DNA of 50,818 bases from an uncultured Clostridia bacterium. GTDB lineage: Bacteria; Bacillota; Clostridia; Oscillospirales; Acutalibacteraceae. The stretch is from positions 1-50,818 of the forward strand of contig CAMFRO010000002.1 of NCBI GenBank assembly GCA_945982035.1, given 5' to 3'. The notes under the pieces were generated by a model, which was given only the letters and a program-made list of their open reading frames with translations, ran no database searches and had not been told where the DNA came from. This document shows positions 18,691 to 28,582 of the stretch, piece after piece. Each line of letters begins with the position of its first letter. Positions within the stretch are counted from its first letter, which is position 1. Position numbers and translations under genes: made by a program.

Positions 18691-20015
18691 TTAGAGCCCT
18701 CTCCCCTTTCACGAATAATAAAACGTATCGGTGTACCGTCAAGACCGAATATTTCTCTAATCTGATTTTCAAGATAACGCTGATATGAAAAATGAAACAG
18801 TTGAGCGTTATTTACAAAAAATACAAATGTGGGCGGTCTTGTTGATGCCTGAGTCATATAATAAATTTTGAGCCTTTTTCCTTTATCGGTAGGTGGCTGA
18901 ACCCTTGCTGTTGCGTCTGCCAAAACCTCGTTGAGCTTACCGGTGGAAATTCTCATTGAGTTTTGAGAATGAACAAAAACAATGGTTTCATACAATCTGT
19001 CAATTCTCTGTCCTGTCTGTGCGGAAATAAACACTACCGGAGCATAAGACATAAAGGAAAAATCCACTGCGAGCTTATTTTTAAACTCCTTCATGGTGTT
19101 TCCGTCTTTTTCAACCGCATCCCATTTATTTACTGCAATTACGCAAGCCTTGCCCTGTTCAATGGCAATGCCGGCAACCTTGGAATCCTGTTCGGTAAAT
19201 CCCTCGGTAGCATCAATCATAATAACGCACACGTTTGCCCGTTCAACTGCCATACGTGCTCTTATAATACTATATTTTTCAATTTGGTCGTTAACTCTGC
19301 TTTTACGCCTTAATCCTGCAGTATCAATAAAGTTAAACTTACCATAAGAATTTTCAATAAAGGTATCGGTGGTATCACGTGTTGTTCCTGCTATATCGGA
19401 TACAATCGCTCTGTTAGTTCCGCTTATACGGTTAACAAGGGATGATTTGCCAACATTTGGTTTACCGATAATAGCAACACTGATAACCTCTTCATCCTCT
19501 TCTTCGTTATCTTCTTCGGGGAAATACTTAATAACCTCATCAAGTAAATCACCCGTGCCGTGACCGTGAGTAGAGGAAACTGCTATCGGGTCGCCAACGC
19601 CTAAATTATAAAATTCGTAAAATTCAGGCTCAGGTGCACCGATGGTATCACATTTATTAACGCATAAAACAATCGGCTTGCCGCTTCTTAAAAGCATTGA
19701 AGCAACCTCCTGATCGGTTGCAACTACGCCGCATCTCAAATCCGTTACAAGAATAATAACATCTGCGGTATCAATGGCAATTTGGGCCTGAGTACGCATT
19801 TGGGAAAGAATTACATCATCAGAATAAGGCTCAATTCCACCTGTATCAACGAGAAGAAAATGATGGTTAAGCCACTCACATTCGCCGTAAATTCTATCTC
19901 TTGTAACACCCGGAGTGTCGTTTACGATTGATAAGCGTTTACCTATTAATTTGTTAAAAAGTGTTGATTTACCGACATTTGGTCTGCCTACAATGGCAAC
20001 GATCGGTTTTGACAT
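18687..20015 (-). CDS. der: Ribosome-associated GTPase Der (EngA)
   Basis: Tandem G domains GRPNVGKSTLFN and GKPNVGKSSLVN. Confidence 0.97.
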   Translation of the reverse strand: MSKPIVAIVGRPNVGKSTLFNKLIGKRLSIVNDTPGVTRDRIYGECEWLNHHFLLVDTGGIEPYSDDVILSQMRTQAQIAIDTADVIILVTDLRCGVVATDQEVASMLLRSGKPIVLCVNKCDTIGAPEPEFYEFYNLGVGDPIAVSSTHGHGTGDLLDEVIKYFPEEDNEEEDEEVISVAIIGKPNVGKSSLVNRISGTNRAIVSDIAGTTRDTTDTFIENSYGKFNFIDTAGLRRKSRVNDQIEKYSIIRARMAVERANVCVIMIDATEGFTEQDSKVAGIAIEQGKACVIAVNKWDAVEKDGNTMKEFKNKLAVDFSFMSYAPVVFISAQTGQRIDRLYETIVFVHSQNSMRISTGKLNEVLADATARVQPPTDKGKRLKIYYMTQASTRPPTFVFFVNNAQLFHFSYQRYLENQIREIFGLDGTPIRFIIRERGEGSK

Positions 20016-20078
20016 AGAATAACACCACCTTATAACAAGAAAGGCGGACTAATAGCCCGCCAAATGCTCAGTTTATTA

Positions 20079-20258
20079 TCAGTCCTTGCTGATTACTTCT
20101 TTGCCATTGTAATAGCCGCAGCTTGCACATACCTTGTGAGGTACTGTGTACTCAGCACAATTTGGGCACTTTACAAGAGTCGGAGCGTCCAATTTCCAAA
20201 CGCTGGAACGTCTTTTATTTTTTCTTGTTTTTGATGTTTTTCTTGCAGGTACTGCCAT
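20079..20258 (-). CDS. rpmF: 50S ribosomal protein L32 (59 aa, absent from the ORF track)
   Basis: [59 protein letters not shown] translated by hand. Confidence 0.95.
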   Translation of the reverse strand: MAVPARKTSKTRKNKRRSSVWKLDAPTLVKCPNCAEYTVPHKVCASCGYYNGKEVISKD

Positions 20259-20286
20259 TTTTGTTGCCTCCTTTATTTAAAAAGCA

Positions 20287-20793
20287 TTATTCATCATCAA
20301 GCAACTGCAAAAGCGATGACAACCTTGGGTCAACATCAGCCTTGCAATCACATTTACCTGAATTAAGATTTTTACCGCATTTTGGGCAAAGCCCTTTACA
20401 ATCATCACTGCAAAGCATTTTATGCGGTAAAAACAACTGGACCTCCTCATTGACAAGAGCATCAATATCAAGGAGATTATTATCTACAACAATGTATGAT
20501 TCATCATCATCGTCGTCATCGTTTGCCAACTGAGGTACAAGGATTTTTTCTAAATCAAAAGCATAATGCTTTGTTACATTCTCAGCACATCTGTCGCAGA
20601 TGCCGAAAAAATCAAATGATATATTCAACTGAAGATAAACAACATCTGCCTTGGAAAAAATCCTTCCGCACGCCTTTGCGCCGTTTTTTATTGGGCAATA
20701 TGTTGAATACTCAAAATCCGTCATATCAACAACGCAGTCAATATTAATATCTTCTCCGCCGCCGTTAAACAGATTTGTCAAATCGAGCTGCAT
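20287..20793 (-). CDS. DUF177/YceD family protein
   Basis: Immediately upstream of rpmF, C-terminal CKGLCPKCGKNLNSGKCDC. Confidence 0.9.
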   Translation of the reverse strand: MQLDLTNLFNGGGEDINIDCVVDMTDFEYSTYCPIKNGAKACGRIFSKADVVYLQLNISFDFFGICDRCAENVTKHYAFDLEKILVPQLANDDDDDDESYIVVDNNLLDIDALVNEEVQLFLPHKMLCSDDCKGLCPKCGKNLNSGKCDCKADVDPRLSSLLQLLDDE

Positions 20794-20867
20794 ATAATCA
20801 CCTCAAGTTCGCACTTTAAGTATTATATATATAAGAAGTGCCTTTGTCAATACTTAAATTGAAAAAA

Positions 20868-20896
20868 ATGAGCACAGCAAACACACTGTGCTCATT
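20868..20896 (-). terminator. Terminator downstream of the P-loop protein gene
   Basis: TGAGCACAG...CTGTGCTCA palindrome with minus-strand T-run. Confidence 0.8.
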
Positions 20897-20915
20897 AATA
20901 TGCTGTAAAAAAATA

Positions 20916-21332
20916 TTAAACTTCTTCGCAGTAATCAAAAATTTCAACAGGTAAATCTTCTTTGTCACAGCTGATGGTGAAATAGAAGTTTACATCTGAT
21001 GCTTCGCTGAGATTTGAAAGCATCTCAAAAAACTGAGGAAGCTTTTCGTACTCACGGCCAACAATTTTGAATGTAGCATCAATAAGAATATCGGTTACAT
21101 CGTAGTTACCGGCACATATTCCTGCCAAAAATCCGTAAAAAGCCTTGTGGCCCTTAATAGCGTATGTATCAGTCTCCAAAAGTCTTGCCTTTGAAGATAC
21201 ATCGTAAGTGAGCTTAGGCTCATTTTCAATACATACAACGTTACCGTCAGAATTTTCAACACAAGAATTTACAAGGTCAATCAGTCTCTTAGTTTTACCG
21301 TGACCTTTGTTACCTATGATAAGTTTAATCAT
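20916..21332 (-). CDS. Small P-loop NTP-binding protein of unknown function
   Basis: MIKLIIGNKGHGKTKRLIDLV Walker A; likely start at MIKLI. Confidence 0.7.
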   Translation of the reverse strand: MIKLIIGNKGHGKTKRLIDLVNSCVENSDGNVVCIENEPKLTYDVSSKARLLETDTYAIKGHKAFYGFLAGICAGNYDVTDILIDATFKIVGREYEKLPQFFEMLSNLSEASDVNFYFTISCDKEDLPVEIFDYCEEV

Positions 21333-21372
21333 TTTATTTCCTCCCGAAAGGTTCATTTTCACTATTATAGTA

Positions 21373-22716
21373 TCATAAACCTAATTGTTTTTCAAGTTTT
21401 TCTTTTTCACTTTCATATCCCGGCTTTCCGAGAAGGGCAAACATATTTCTTTTATAGCTCTCTACACCCGGCTGATTAAAGGGATTTACGCCCAAAATAT
21501 AGCCGGAAATTGCACAGGCTTTTTCAAAGAAATAAATTAAATATCCTATTGAAAATTCGTCAATACAGTCGCTTTCAACTATAAGATTTGCAACTCCACC
21601 CTCTGTGTGAGCGAGCAATGTACCCTGCCTTGCCTTATCGTTAACATAGCTCATTGTTTTACCGGCAAGGAAATTAAGTCCGTCAATATTTCCCTCTTGT
21701 TCATCAATAACAAAATCATTGCTGACATTGTTAAAGTTAACAACCGTTTCAAACATAAGGTCTGAACCCGACTCCTGAATATACTGACCAAGTGAGTGAA
21801 GGTCTGTGGAAAATACACAGGATACGGGGAACAACCCTTTACCGTCCTTACCCTCTGACTCGCCGAAAAGCTGCTTGAGCCATTCGTTGAACATTGCCAT
21901 TGAAGGCTCGTAAGAAACGAAGCACTCGCATTTTTTACCTGCGTTATAAAGGCAGTTTCTTACTGCGGCATATTTAAGGCAGGGATTTTCGTTTATATTC
22001 TCACTGCAAAGTGAATTTTGAGCCTCTCTTGCGCCTGCCATAAGCTTATCAATATCAATACCTGCTGCCGCAATGGGAAGAAGTCCTACTGCTGTAAGAA
22101 CAGAAAAACGTCCGCCCACATCGTCAGGCACTACGAATGTTTCATATCCCTCGGCATCTGCAAGAGATTTAAGAGTTCCCTTAGCCTTATCTGTTGTACA
22201 GAAAATTCTTTTTGCTGCCTCTTCCTTTGAATACTTGCTGTTAACAAGCTCTCTAAACACTCTGAAAGCAATAGCAGGCTCGGTGGTTGTACCGCTTTTT
22301 GAAATTACGTTTACGCAGATATCCTTATCCTTGCAAAGCTCAACTACTTCATTGAGCATAGCGGGACTGATTGAATTACCGATATAATAAATCTGCGGAG
22401 TATCCTTTGCCAAAAGGTTATAGTTGCAGGATTTAATGCTCTCTATAACCGCTCTTGCGCCGAGATAAGAACCGCCTATACCGATTACGATTAAAACATC
22501 TGCGTTATTTTTAATATATTCGGCTGATTTTTTAATACGGTCAAATTCCTCTTTATCATAATCCGTAGGAAGATTTATCCAACCGAGAAAATCATTGCCC
22601 TCTCCTGTTTTGTTCATAAGCGTATGCATAGCATCAACGGCTTTGGGCGCCATTGCGTCTATATCCGCCGTTGTAACCGTATTCTGCGCATACTTGGATT
22701 CAAATTTAAATGACAT
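21373..22716 (-). CDS. pgi: Glucose-6-phosphate isomerase
   Basis: [45 protein letters not shown]. Confidence 0.96.
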   Translation of the reverse strand: MSFKFESKYAQNTVTTADIDAMAPKAVDAMHTLMNKTGEGNDFLGWINLPTDYDKEEFDRIKKSAEYIKNNADVLIVIGIGGSYLGARAVIESIKSCNYNLLAKDTPQIYYIGNSISPAMLNEVVELCKDKDICVNVISKSGTTTEPAIAFRVFRELVNSKYSKEEAAKRIFCTTDKAKGTLKSLADAEGYETFVVPDDVGGRFSVLTAVGLLPIAAAGIDIDKLMAGAREAQNSLCSENINENPCLKYAAVRNCLYNAGKKCECFVSYEPSMAMFNEWLKQLFGESEGKDGKGLFPVSCVFSTDLHSLGQYIQESGSDLMFETVVNFNNVSNDFVIDEQEGNIDGLNFLAGKTMSYVNDKARQGTLLAHTEGGVANLIVESDCIDEFSIGYLIYFFEKACAISGYILGVNPFNQPGVESYKRNMFALLGKPGYESEKEKLEKQLGL

Positions 22717-22785
22717 TTGTGATTACCTTCTTTGTATCAATTAGTAAATATAATACAATATACGCAGACAAAAATCAACATTTTA

Positions 22786-23922
22786 TCAAATATTTCTTGC
22801 AACTTCACGTAAAACTGCGGCAAAAGTAATTTTTTGTATAGTTTTAGGCGCAACAAGATAAATGTTTTTTGCTTTCTTGCCCTTTGACTTTACGGATATC
22901 GTGCCCAACCTTTGATTTTTGTTAATAGGTGCTGTTACACTTTTTTCAAAATTATATTCAAGAGTATAATCACCATTGCCCTTTTCGGTTAGAATTTTCA
23001 CATTATCCGATACAACCGGTGTTATTTCTTTTTCAACGCCGTTTTTAACCTTAACGGTTTTAATTTTTCTTTTATCAATTTCGGGAGTGATAATTTGATA
23101 ATTTGCAAAGCCTGTATCTAACAAATAGGACGCTGTGTTAAATCGGTCCTCGCTTGTTTCGCTGCCGAGAACAACAGCAACAAGATTCATATTATCTCGG
23201 CAGGCAGTAGCGGCAACACAAAATCCTGCGTTTGATGTAGTACCTGTTTTAAGTCCTGTTATTCCGTTATAAGTATTTACAAGCTTATTTGTATTATTAA
23301 GCTCTGTTTCCCCTCCCCTTAACGAATCAAGCCAAATTGTTGTGTACTTGGTAATCACCTTGTGCTTCATTACCTCTGCGGAAATTACCGCTAAATCGTG
23401 GGCACAGGAGTAGTGATTTTTCACAGTATCGTCAAGACCCGTGCAATTTTCAAAGTTGGTATTTTTCAGTCCAAGCTCATTACTTTTATCATTCATCATT
23501 TTAACAAAGCCTGTGGATGAACCGCCTACGTATTCCCCCAATGCGGTGCAGGCATCATTGGCACTGGCAACAACTACGGCTTTTAGCAGCTCGTCAACGG
23601 TCATAGCTTCACCAACTTCAAGCCAAATCTGCGAACCACCCATCTTTACCGCCTCCTGTGATGCAGTGACCTTATCATTTAGTGAGATTTTTCTGTTGTC
23701 TATTGCCTCAGCAATAAGCAATAAAGACATAATTTTTGTAACGGACGCAGGCGAAAGATGCTCATACTCATTTTTTGTATAAAGAAATTCGCCTGTGTCC
23801 ATACACATTAATACGGCTGATTTTGCCTTAACATTTTCATCCTCTTTTTCCTTTGCGTCGGCAATGGCGGGAATATTTATACAAAGCACAACACTAATAA
23901 GGAAAATAATTACTTTTTTCAT
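22786..23922 (-). CDS. D-alanyl-D-alanine carboxypeptidase (DacF/DacB-like, S11)
   Basis: Signal peptide; SxxK 'SPASVTKIM', SAN, KTG 'GLKTGTTSNAGFC'. Confidence 0.92.
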   Translation of the reverse strand: MKKVIIFLISVVLCINIPAIADAKEKEDENVKAKSAVLMCMDTGEFLYTKNEYEHLSPASVTKIMSLLLIAEAIDNRKISLNDKVTASQEAVKMGGSQIWLEVGEAMTVDELLKAVVVASANDACTALGEYVGGSSTGFVKMMNDKSNELGLKNTNFENCTGLDDTVKNHYSCAHDLAVISAEVMKHKVITKYTTIWLDSLRGGETELNNTNKLVNTYNGITGLKTGTTSNAGFCVAATACRDNMNLVAVVLGSETSEDRFNTASYLLDTGFANYQIITPEIDKRKIKTVKVKNGVEKEITPVVSDNVKILTEKGNGDYTLEYNFEKSVTAPINKNQRLGTISVKSKGKKAKNIYLVAPKTIQKITFAAVLREVARNI

Positions 23923-24026
23923 ATATATCACCACTTTATTATTATTCGTATGCTATTGTAATAATGATAGGTTTTTGTTATAATGTTCAAGATAATGGTT
24001 ATAAGAAACAGAAAAGGATTGAAAAG

Positions 24027-25313
24027 ATGAAGGCGGCATTTTACACATTAGGATGCAAGGTAAATCAGTATGAAACGGAATATATGGCGGAGCTTTTAAA
24101 AAACGCCGGATTTGAAATTGTATCGCCCGGAGAGGATGCTGATTTTTATATTATTAACTCTTGCACCGTAACTGCTACGGCTGACCAAAAAACGAGGCAA
24201 AATGTAAGGAAATTTAAAAGAAAGCATCCTGATTCGGCAGTTATTCTGACAGGATGTATGCCCCAGGCTTTTCCTGAAAGTGCAAACGAGTTAATTCAAG
24301 CTGATATAGTTCTCAGCAACAAAAACAACGGCGATATTTTATCATTAATCAACCGGTATCTTACGAACAAGCACAGAATAGTTGATATTGAAAAGCACGA
24401 AAAAAATGACAAGTTTGGAAAATGCTCTATTGAAAATTTTGGAGAGAGAATAAGAGCATTTGTAAAAATTGAAGACGGCTGTGACAGATTTTGCTCCTAC
24501 TGCATAATACCTATGTCAAGAGGACGTGTTAGGTCAAAATCCCTCGGTGATTTAAAAGATGAAGTACGTATTTTAGGTGAAAACGGTGTTAAGGAAATCG
24601 TGCTTGTGGGAATAAATCTGTCCTCCTACGGAAAAGGCGAGGATTTTGATTTAGTAGATGCAGTAAAAATCTGCAATGAGGACAAAAACATAATGCGTGT
24701 ACGTTTAGGTTCTCTTGAACCTGACCATATTACAGATGATGTAATAGACAGATTAAGTGCGTTTGATAAGCTTTGTCCTCAATTTCATATTTCTCTGCAA
24801 AGCGGATGCGACACAACACTGAAGAATATGAACCGTCACTACACAAGCGATGAATACAGGGGATTGTGTGACAAGCTGAGAGGCACATTTAAAGACGCCA
24901 CAATCACCACAGATGTTATGGTGGGCTTTAACGAAGAAAGTGAAGAGGATTTTTACAAATCTTTATCCTTCGTAAAAGATATAAAATTTGAAAAGGTACA
25001 CGTTTTCCCCTATTCACAGAGAGAAGGCACTGCAGCATCTAAAAAAGGTGACAGTGTAAGCAAGTCAGAAAAAGAGCGCAGAGCATCAATTATGATTGAC
25101 GAATGTGAAAAAATACGCAGTGAATACTTTGAGTCACTAATCGGTAAAGAATTTAAGGTACTTTTTGAAAATGAAATTGAAAAAGGAATATATCAGGGGT
25201 ACACAAAGAATTATGTACCGGTACGGATAAAATCAAGCACCAATCTCGTAGGACAGGAGCTAACGGTAAAAATTAAAACAGCAGACGTTAATTCTGACTG
25301 CTGTTTTGCATAG
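24027..25313 (+). CDS. mtaB: tRNA t6A37 methylthiotransferase MtaB
   Basis: FYTLGCKVNQYETEYMAELL, CDRFCSYCIIPMSRGRVRS. Confidence 0.94.
   Translation: MKAAFYTLGCKVNQYETEYMAELLKNAGFEIVSPGEDADFYIINSCTVTATADQKTRQNVRKFKRKHPDSAVILTGCMPQAFPESANELIQADIVLSNKNNGDILSLINRYLTNKHRIVDIEKHEKNDKFGKCSIENFGERIRAFVKIEDGCDRFCSYCIIPMSRGRVRSKSLGDLKDEVRILGENGVKEIVLVGINLSSYGKGEDFDLVDAVKICNEDKNIMRVRLGSLEPDHITDDVIDRLSAFDKLCPQFHISLQSGCDTTLKNMNRHYTSDEYRGLCDKLRGTFKDATITTDVMVGFNEESEEDFYKSLSFVKDIKFEKVHVFPYSQREGTAASKKGDSVSKSEKERRASIMIDECEKIRSEYFESLIGKEFKVLFENEIEKGIYQGYTKNYVPVRIKSSTNLVGQELTVKIKTADVNSDCCFA
25275..25307. terminator. Bidirectional hairpin inside the overlapping 3' ends of convergent genes
   Basis: AAAACAGCAG-N13-CTGCTGTTTT perfect 10-bp stem. 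Confidence 0.7.
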
Positions 25314-26496
25314 CGGAAAGTAGATTTTCTACCTCCTGTGCTTTATCTTTATCGTATAAATTACTGTAAGAAAAGATATAAAAACCTTTTATGTCCTCAA
25401 TTTTACCCAAGTAATTAATCTGCCGTGAAATAATATTTTGATTATTTATAAACTCTTTTACTGCAGCTTTATCGGAGGATGAGGCGTATTTATCCTCCTT
25501 TGAGCATTTATAAAGAGGAAGTCCGACGTAAAGAGTTTTTTCACTGAGAGAAACCCATTTTTTTACAGTTTGCATAAACGGCTGATTTTCATTTTTAAAG
25601 CCGAAGTAAATCTGCGGACAAATGTAATCGATATAACCGTCGGCAGTACACCATTTTTCAACATCGGCATAAAGAGAAGAATAATCGTTTTCTATATCCG
25701 ATGCAGGACTAATACCGAAGGAAACATTTTTATTAACGGATTTTATCGTTTTATATACCCTGCTTACCATATCGCTGACATTATCACGACGCCAGTCGGC
25801 AAGGCTCAGCTCACCGCCGCTGTCAGTATATTCATTATACTGAATGCTGTCAATTTTCTTATCCTTTGACGGATAAAAATAATCGTCAAAATGAATGGCG
25901 TTTACGGGATAGCTTGAAACAATTTCCTTTACTCCGTTGACTATTAGCGTTTTAACCTCGTCAGCGGCAGGGTTAAAATAAATTGAAGATTTTCCAATAT
26001 ATACATAGGATTTTTTATCCTTACTGTTATACCATTTTTTTGCGATATTATCATCACACAGTTCGCTGATTTTATTATTTTGGCTGACTCTGTAAGGATT
26101 TATCCAGGCTTCAATTTTTAAGCCCTGATTTTGAGCCTGAGCGCAAATTATTTCAAAAGGGTCATACGCCATATCCGCACCCTGAAAGCCAAAGCAATAC
26201 TTACTTGAGGGAAAGTATTTACTGCGGTAAAAGGCGTCGGCACAAGGTCTTACCTGCACCGTTACCGTATTAAATCCCTTATCCTTTAAATCGGAAAACA
26301 CGGAGGAAATCTTATCCGTAAATTTGCTTTCGGATTTATCCTCAATAAAATCCTGCAATTCATAATATGTAATCCAAACGGCTTTCACATACTGCTCATT
26401 GCTTTGACTTTTACTTTTGGTTTGCGTATTGAAATTGTTGCCGGTGCATCCCGATAAAAGCAAAATAGGTATTAATAAAAATATTAATTTTTTCAC
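25288..26496 (-). CDS. Lipoprotein, glycosyl hydrolase-like 10 (GHL10/YngK-type)
   Basis: Lipobox LLSGC; VKAVWITYYELQDF, FNTVTVQVRPCADAFY, AIHFDDYFYP. Confidence 0.88.
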   Translation of the reverse strand: MKKLIFLLIPILLLSGCTGNNFNTQTKSKSQSNEQYVKAVWITYYELQDFIEDKSESKFTDKISSVFSDLKDKGFNTVTVQVRPCADAFYRSKYFPSSKYCFGFQGADMAYDPFEIICAQAQNQGLKIEAWINPYRVSQNNKISELCDDNIAKKWYNSKDKKSYVYIGKSSIYFNPAADEVKTLIVNGVKEIVSSYPVNAIHFDDYFYPSKDKKIDSIQYNEYTDSGGELSLADWRRDNVSDMVSRVYKTIKSVNKNVSFGISPASDIENDYSSLYADVEKWCTADGYIDYICPQIYFGFKNENQPFMQTVKKWVSLSEKTLYVGLPLYKCSKEDKYASSSDKAAVKEFINNQNIISRQINYLGKIEDIKGFYIFSYSNLYDKDKAQEVENLLSAMQNSSQN

Positions 26497-26552
26497 TCTT
26501 GAACACTCCGCTTTAATATTGTATCATATTTATTATTAAGAGGTGATTAACT

Positions 26553-26843
26553 ATGGAATACAGACTCGGTAATTCCGACAGGGTTTACGACCATGGCGAA
26601 ACTGTTAAAATTGAATGTCCTAAATGCGGTAATACGGTTAATTTCTCCGTGTTTACAAATTTTGATATGAGGCTGGCAGTTAAATTTCCGCCGGTTGAAA
26701 TGAAAAATGTATATTTTCTTGTTTGCCCATGGTGTGCAGGCGTTTTTACAGTTGACGGTGAAAAAGGCAAGACCTTCAAAAAAGGTGAAAAACTTGCAAT
26801 AGGAAATTATGATTTAAAGGAACTTGAAAAATTTGATAAGTAA
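26553..26843 (+). CDS. Zinc-ribbon-like hypothetical protein
   Basis: CPKC...CPWC pairs; SD AGAGGTGA upstream. Confidence 0.65.
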   Translation: MEYRLGNSDRVYDHGETVKIECPKCGNTVNFSVFTNFDMRLAVKFPPVEMKNVYFLVCPWCAGVFTVDGEKGKTFKKGEKLAIGNYDLKELEKFDK

Positions 26844-27114
26844 AGCACTGATAATTTACCTAATTGCAATTAACTCTGCAGGCGTTATAATCAACATAAC
26901 CGACAAACACAACGCAGTGCACAAAAAGTGGCGAATATCGGAAAAGGCTTTATGGACGACGGCATTGCTGGGAGGCGCAGCCGGCAGTTACATAACAATG
27001 AAACTCATTCGTCATAAAACCAAACACAAATCATTTATGATATTTTTTCCGATAATAGCAATAATTCAAATTATAGCGGTAACACTGTATTTTACTAAAG
27101 AATTATACATATAA
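26824..27114 (+). CDS. DUF1294 family membrane protein
   Basis: NSAGVIINITDKHNAVHKKWRISEKALWTTALLGGAAGSYITMKLIRHKTKH. Confidence 0.85.
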   Translation: MKNLISKALIIYLIAINSAGVIINITDKHNAVHKKWRISEKALWTTALLGGAAGSYITMKLIRHKTKHKSFMIFFPIIAIIQIIAVTLYFTKELYI

Positions 27115-28570
27115 GACCGCTGCAACCCTCGTTAATTACACGTTCAATGGTTTCTCTGAATTTATTTCTTGCATCCTCGGGCATACGGTAAAGCTTATTA
27201 TTAAGTCCTTCATTAACCAAAGAATTTAGGGATTTGCCGAATATATTGGTGTTCCAAATCTCCGAGGGATTTTCCTCAAATTCTTTAAGCAGATACACAA
27301 CAAGCTCTTGGCTTTGTGATTCACTTCCCACAATAGGGGCAACCTCTGTATAAGTGTTGCATTTAATCATATGAATTGACGGAGCATGTGCCTTTAGACG
27401 CACTCCGTATTTTCCGCCCTGCTTCATAATTTCCGGCTCTTCAAGAGAAAGCTCGTCAACAGTAGGCATAACAATTCCGTATCCGGTGGCATTGACCTGC
27501 TCAAGTGCAGCCTCAATCCTTTTGTACTTGCTTTTAATCTGTGACAGCTCGGAAATTTCCCTAAACAAATCCTCGTCATTTTTAATTTCAATACTGCATT
27601 TTTGAGAAATAATTGAATAAAAATAAGAGTTATCTATATCGACCTTGACGCTGACCTTTCCGCAGGACAAATCAAGGTCGTTTATTCTTGTATCTAAAAC
27701 ATTCTCATTTTCATTTATCGCAGTAGCAAACCTGTTAACCGACCGGATACTGCTTACATCATCTGCGCTTGACTTAATGCGGTTTATCAACGATGAGCGC
27801 AAATCGTCATTTTCGTCAAGTCCCTTAAACCAACCCGGCAAATCAATACCGATGCTTGCCACGGGAAATTCATAAAGCACCTTCAACAGAATTTCGTTAA
27901 TTTGATTTTCGTCAAGCTCAAGACAATTTACAGGCAGAACAGGAACGTCGTATTTTTCGCTTAACTCGTCACAAAGCTGTTTTGTACCGAGAGCCGTGGG
28001 GTTAACGCAGTTCATAAGAACTATAAAGGGTTTATTTATCTCCTTTAGCTCGTTGATTACACGCTCCTCTGCTTCGGCGTATTCACTGCGTTCAATAGAG
28101 CTTATTGAGCCGTCTGTGGTAATAACAAGACCGATGGTTGAATGCTCCTTTATAACCTTTCTTGTGCCGATTTCAGCAGCCATATTAAAGGGTATTTCCT
28201 CATCTGACCAGGGAGTCATTACCATTCTCGGCTGGTCCTCCTCAATATAACCCTCGGAGCTTGGTACAATATAGCCTACACAGTCAATCATTCTTACCTT
28301 AAGTCGCAGATTTTCACGCATTGTCAATTCAATAGCGTCCTCAGGTATGAATTTAGGCTCCGTTGTCATTATTGTTCTGCCGGCGGCGGATTGGGGCAGC
28401 TCATCTCTTGCACGTTCCTTTTGAAATTCACCATCAATATTAGGTATAACAAGCGTATCCATAAAACGCTTAATAAATGTTGATTTACCGGTTCTTACAG
28501 GACCTACAACACCGATGTAAATATCACCCTGCGTTCTTGAGGAGATATCCGAATATATATTTTCATTCAT
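27095..28570 (-). CDS. spoIVA: Stage IV sporulation protein A (spore coat morphogenetic ATPase)
   Basis: SRTQGDIYIGVVGPVRTGKSTFIKRFMD..., full-length (491 aa) SpoIVA. Confidence 0.97.
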   Translation of the reverse strand: MNENIYSDISSRTQGDIYIGVVGPVRTGKSTFIKRFMDTLVIPNIDGEFQKERARDELPQSAAGRTIMTTEPKFIPEDAIELTMRENLRLKVRMIDCVGYIVPSSEGYIEEDQPRMVMTPWSDEEIPFNMAAEIGTRKVIKEHSTIGLVITTDGSISSIERSEYAEAEERVINELKEINKPFIVLMNCVNPTALGTKQLCDELSEKYDVPVLPVNCLELDENQINEILLKVLYEFPVASIGIDLPGWFKGLDENDDLRSSLINRIKSSADDVSSIRSVNRFATAINENENVLDTRINDLDLSCGKVSVKVDIDNSYFYSIISQKCSIEIKNDEDLFREISELSQIKSKYKRIEAALEQVNATGYGIVMPTVDELSLEEPEIMKQGGKYGVRLKAHAPSIHMIKCNTYTEVAPIVGSESQSQELVVYLLKEFEENPSEIWNTNIFGKSLNSLVNEGLNNKLYRMPEDARNKFRETIERVINEGCSGLICIIL

Positions 28571-28582
28571 ATTGTCACGCCC

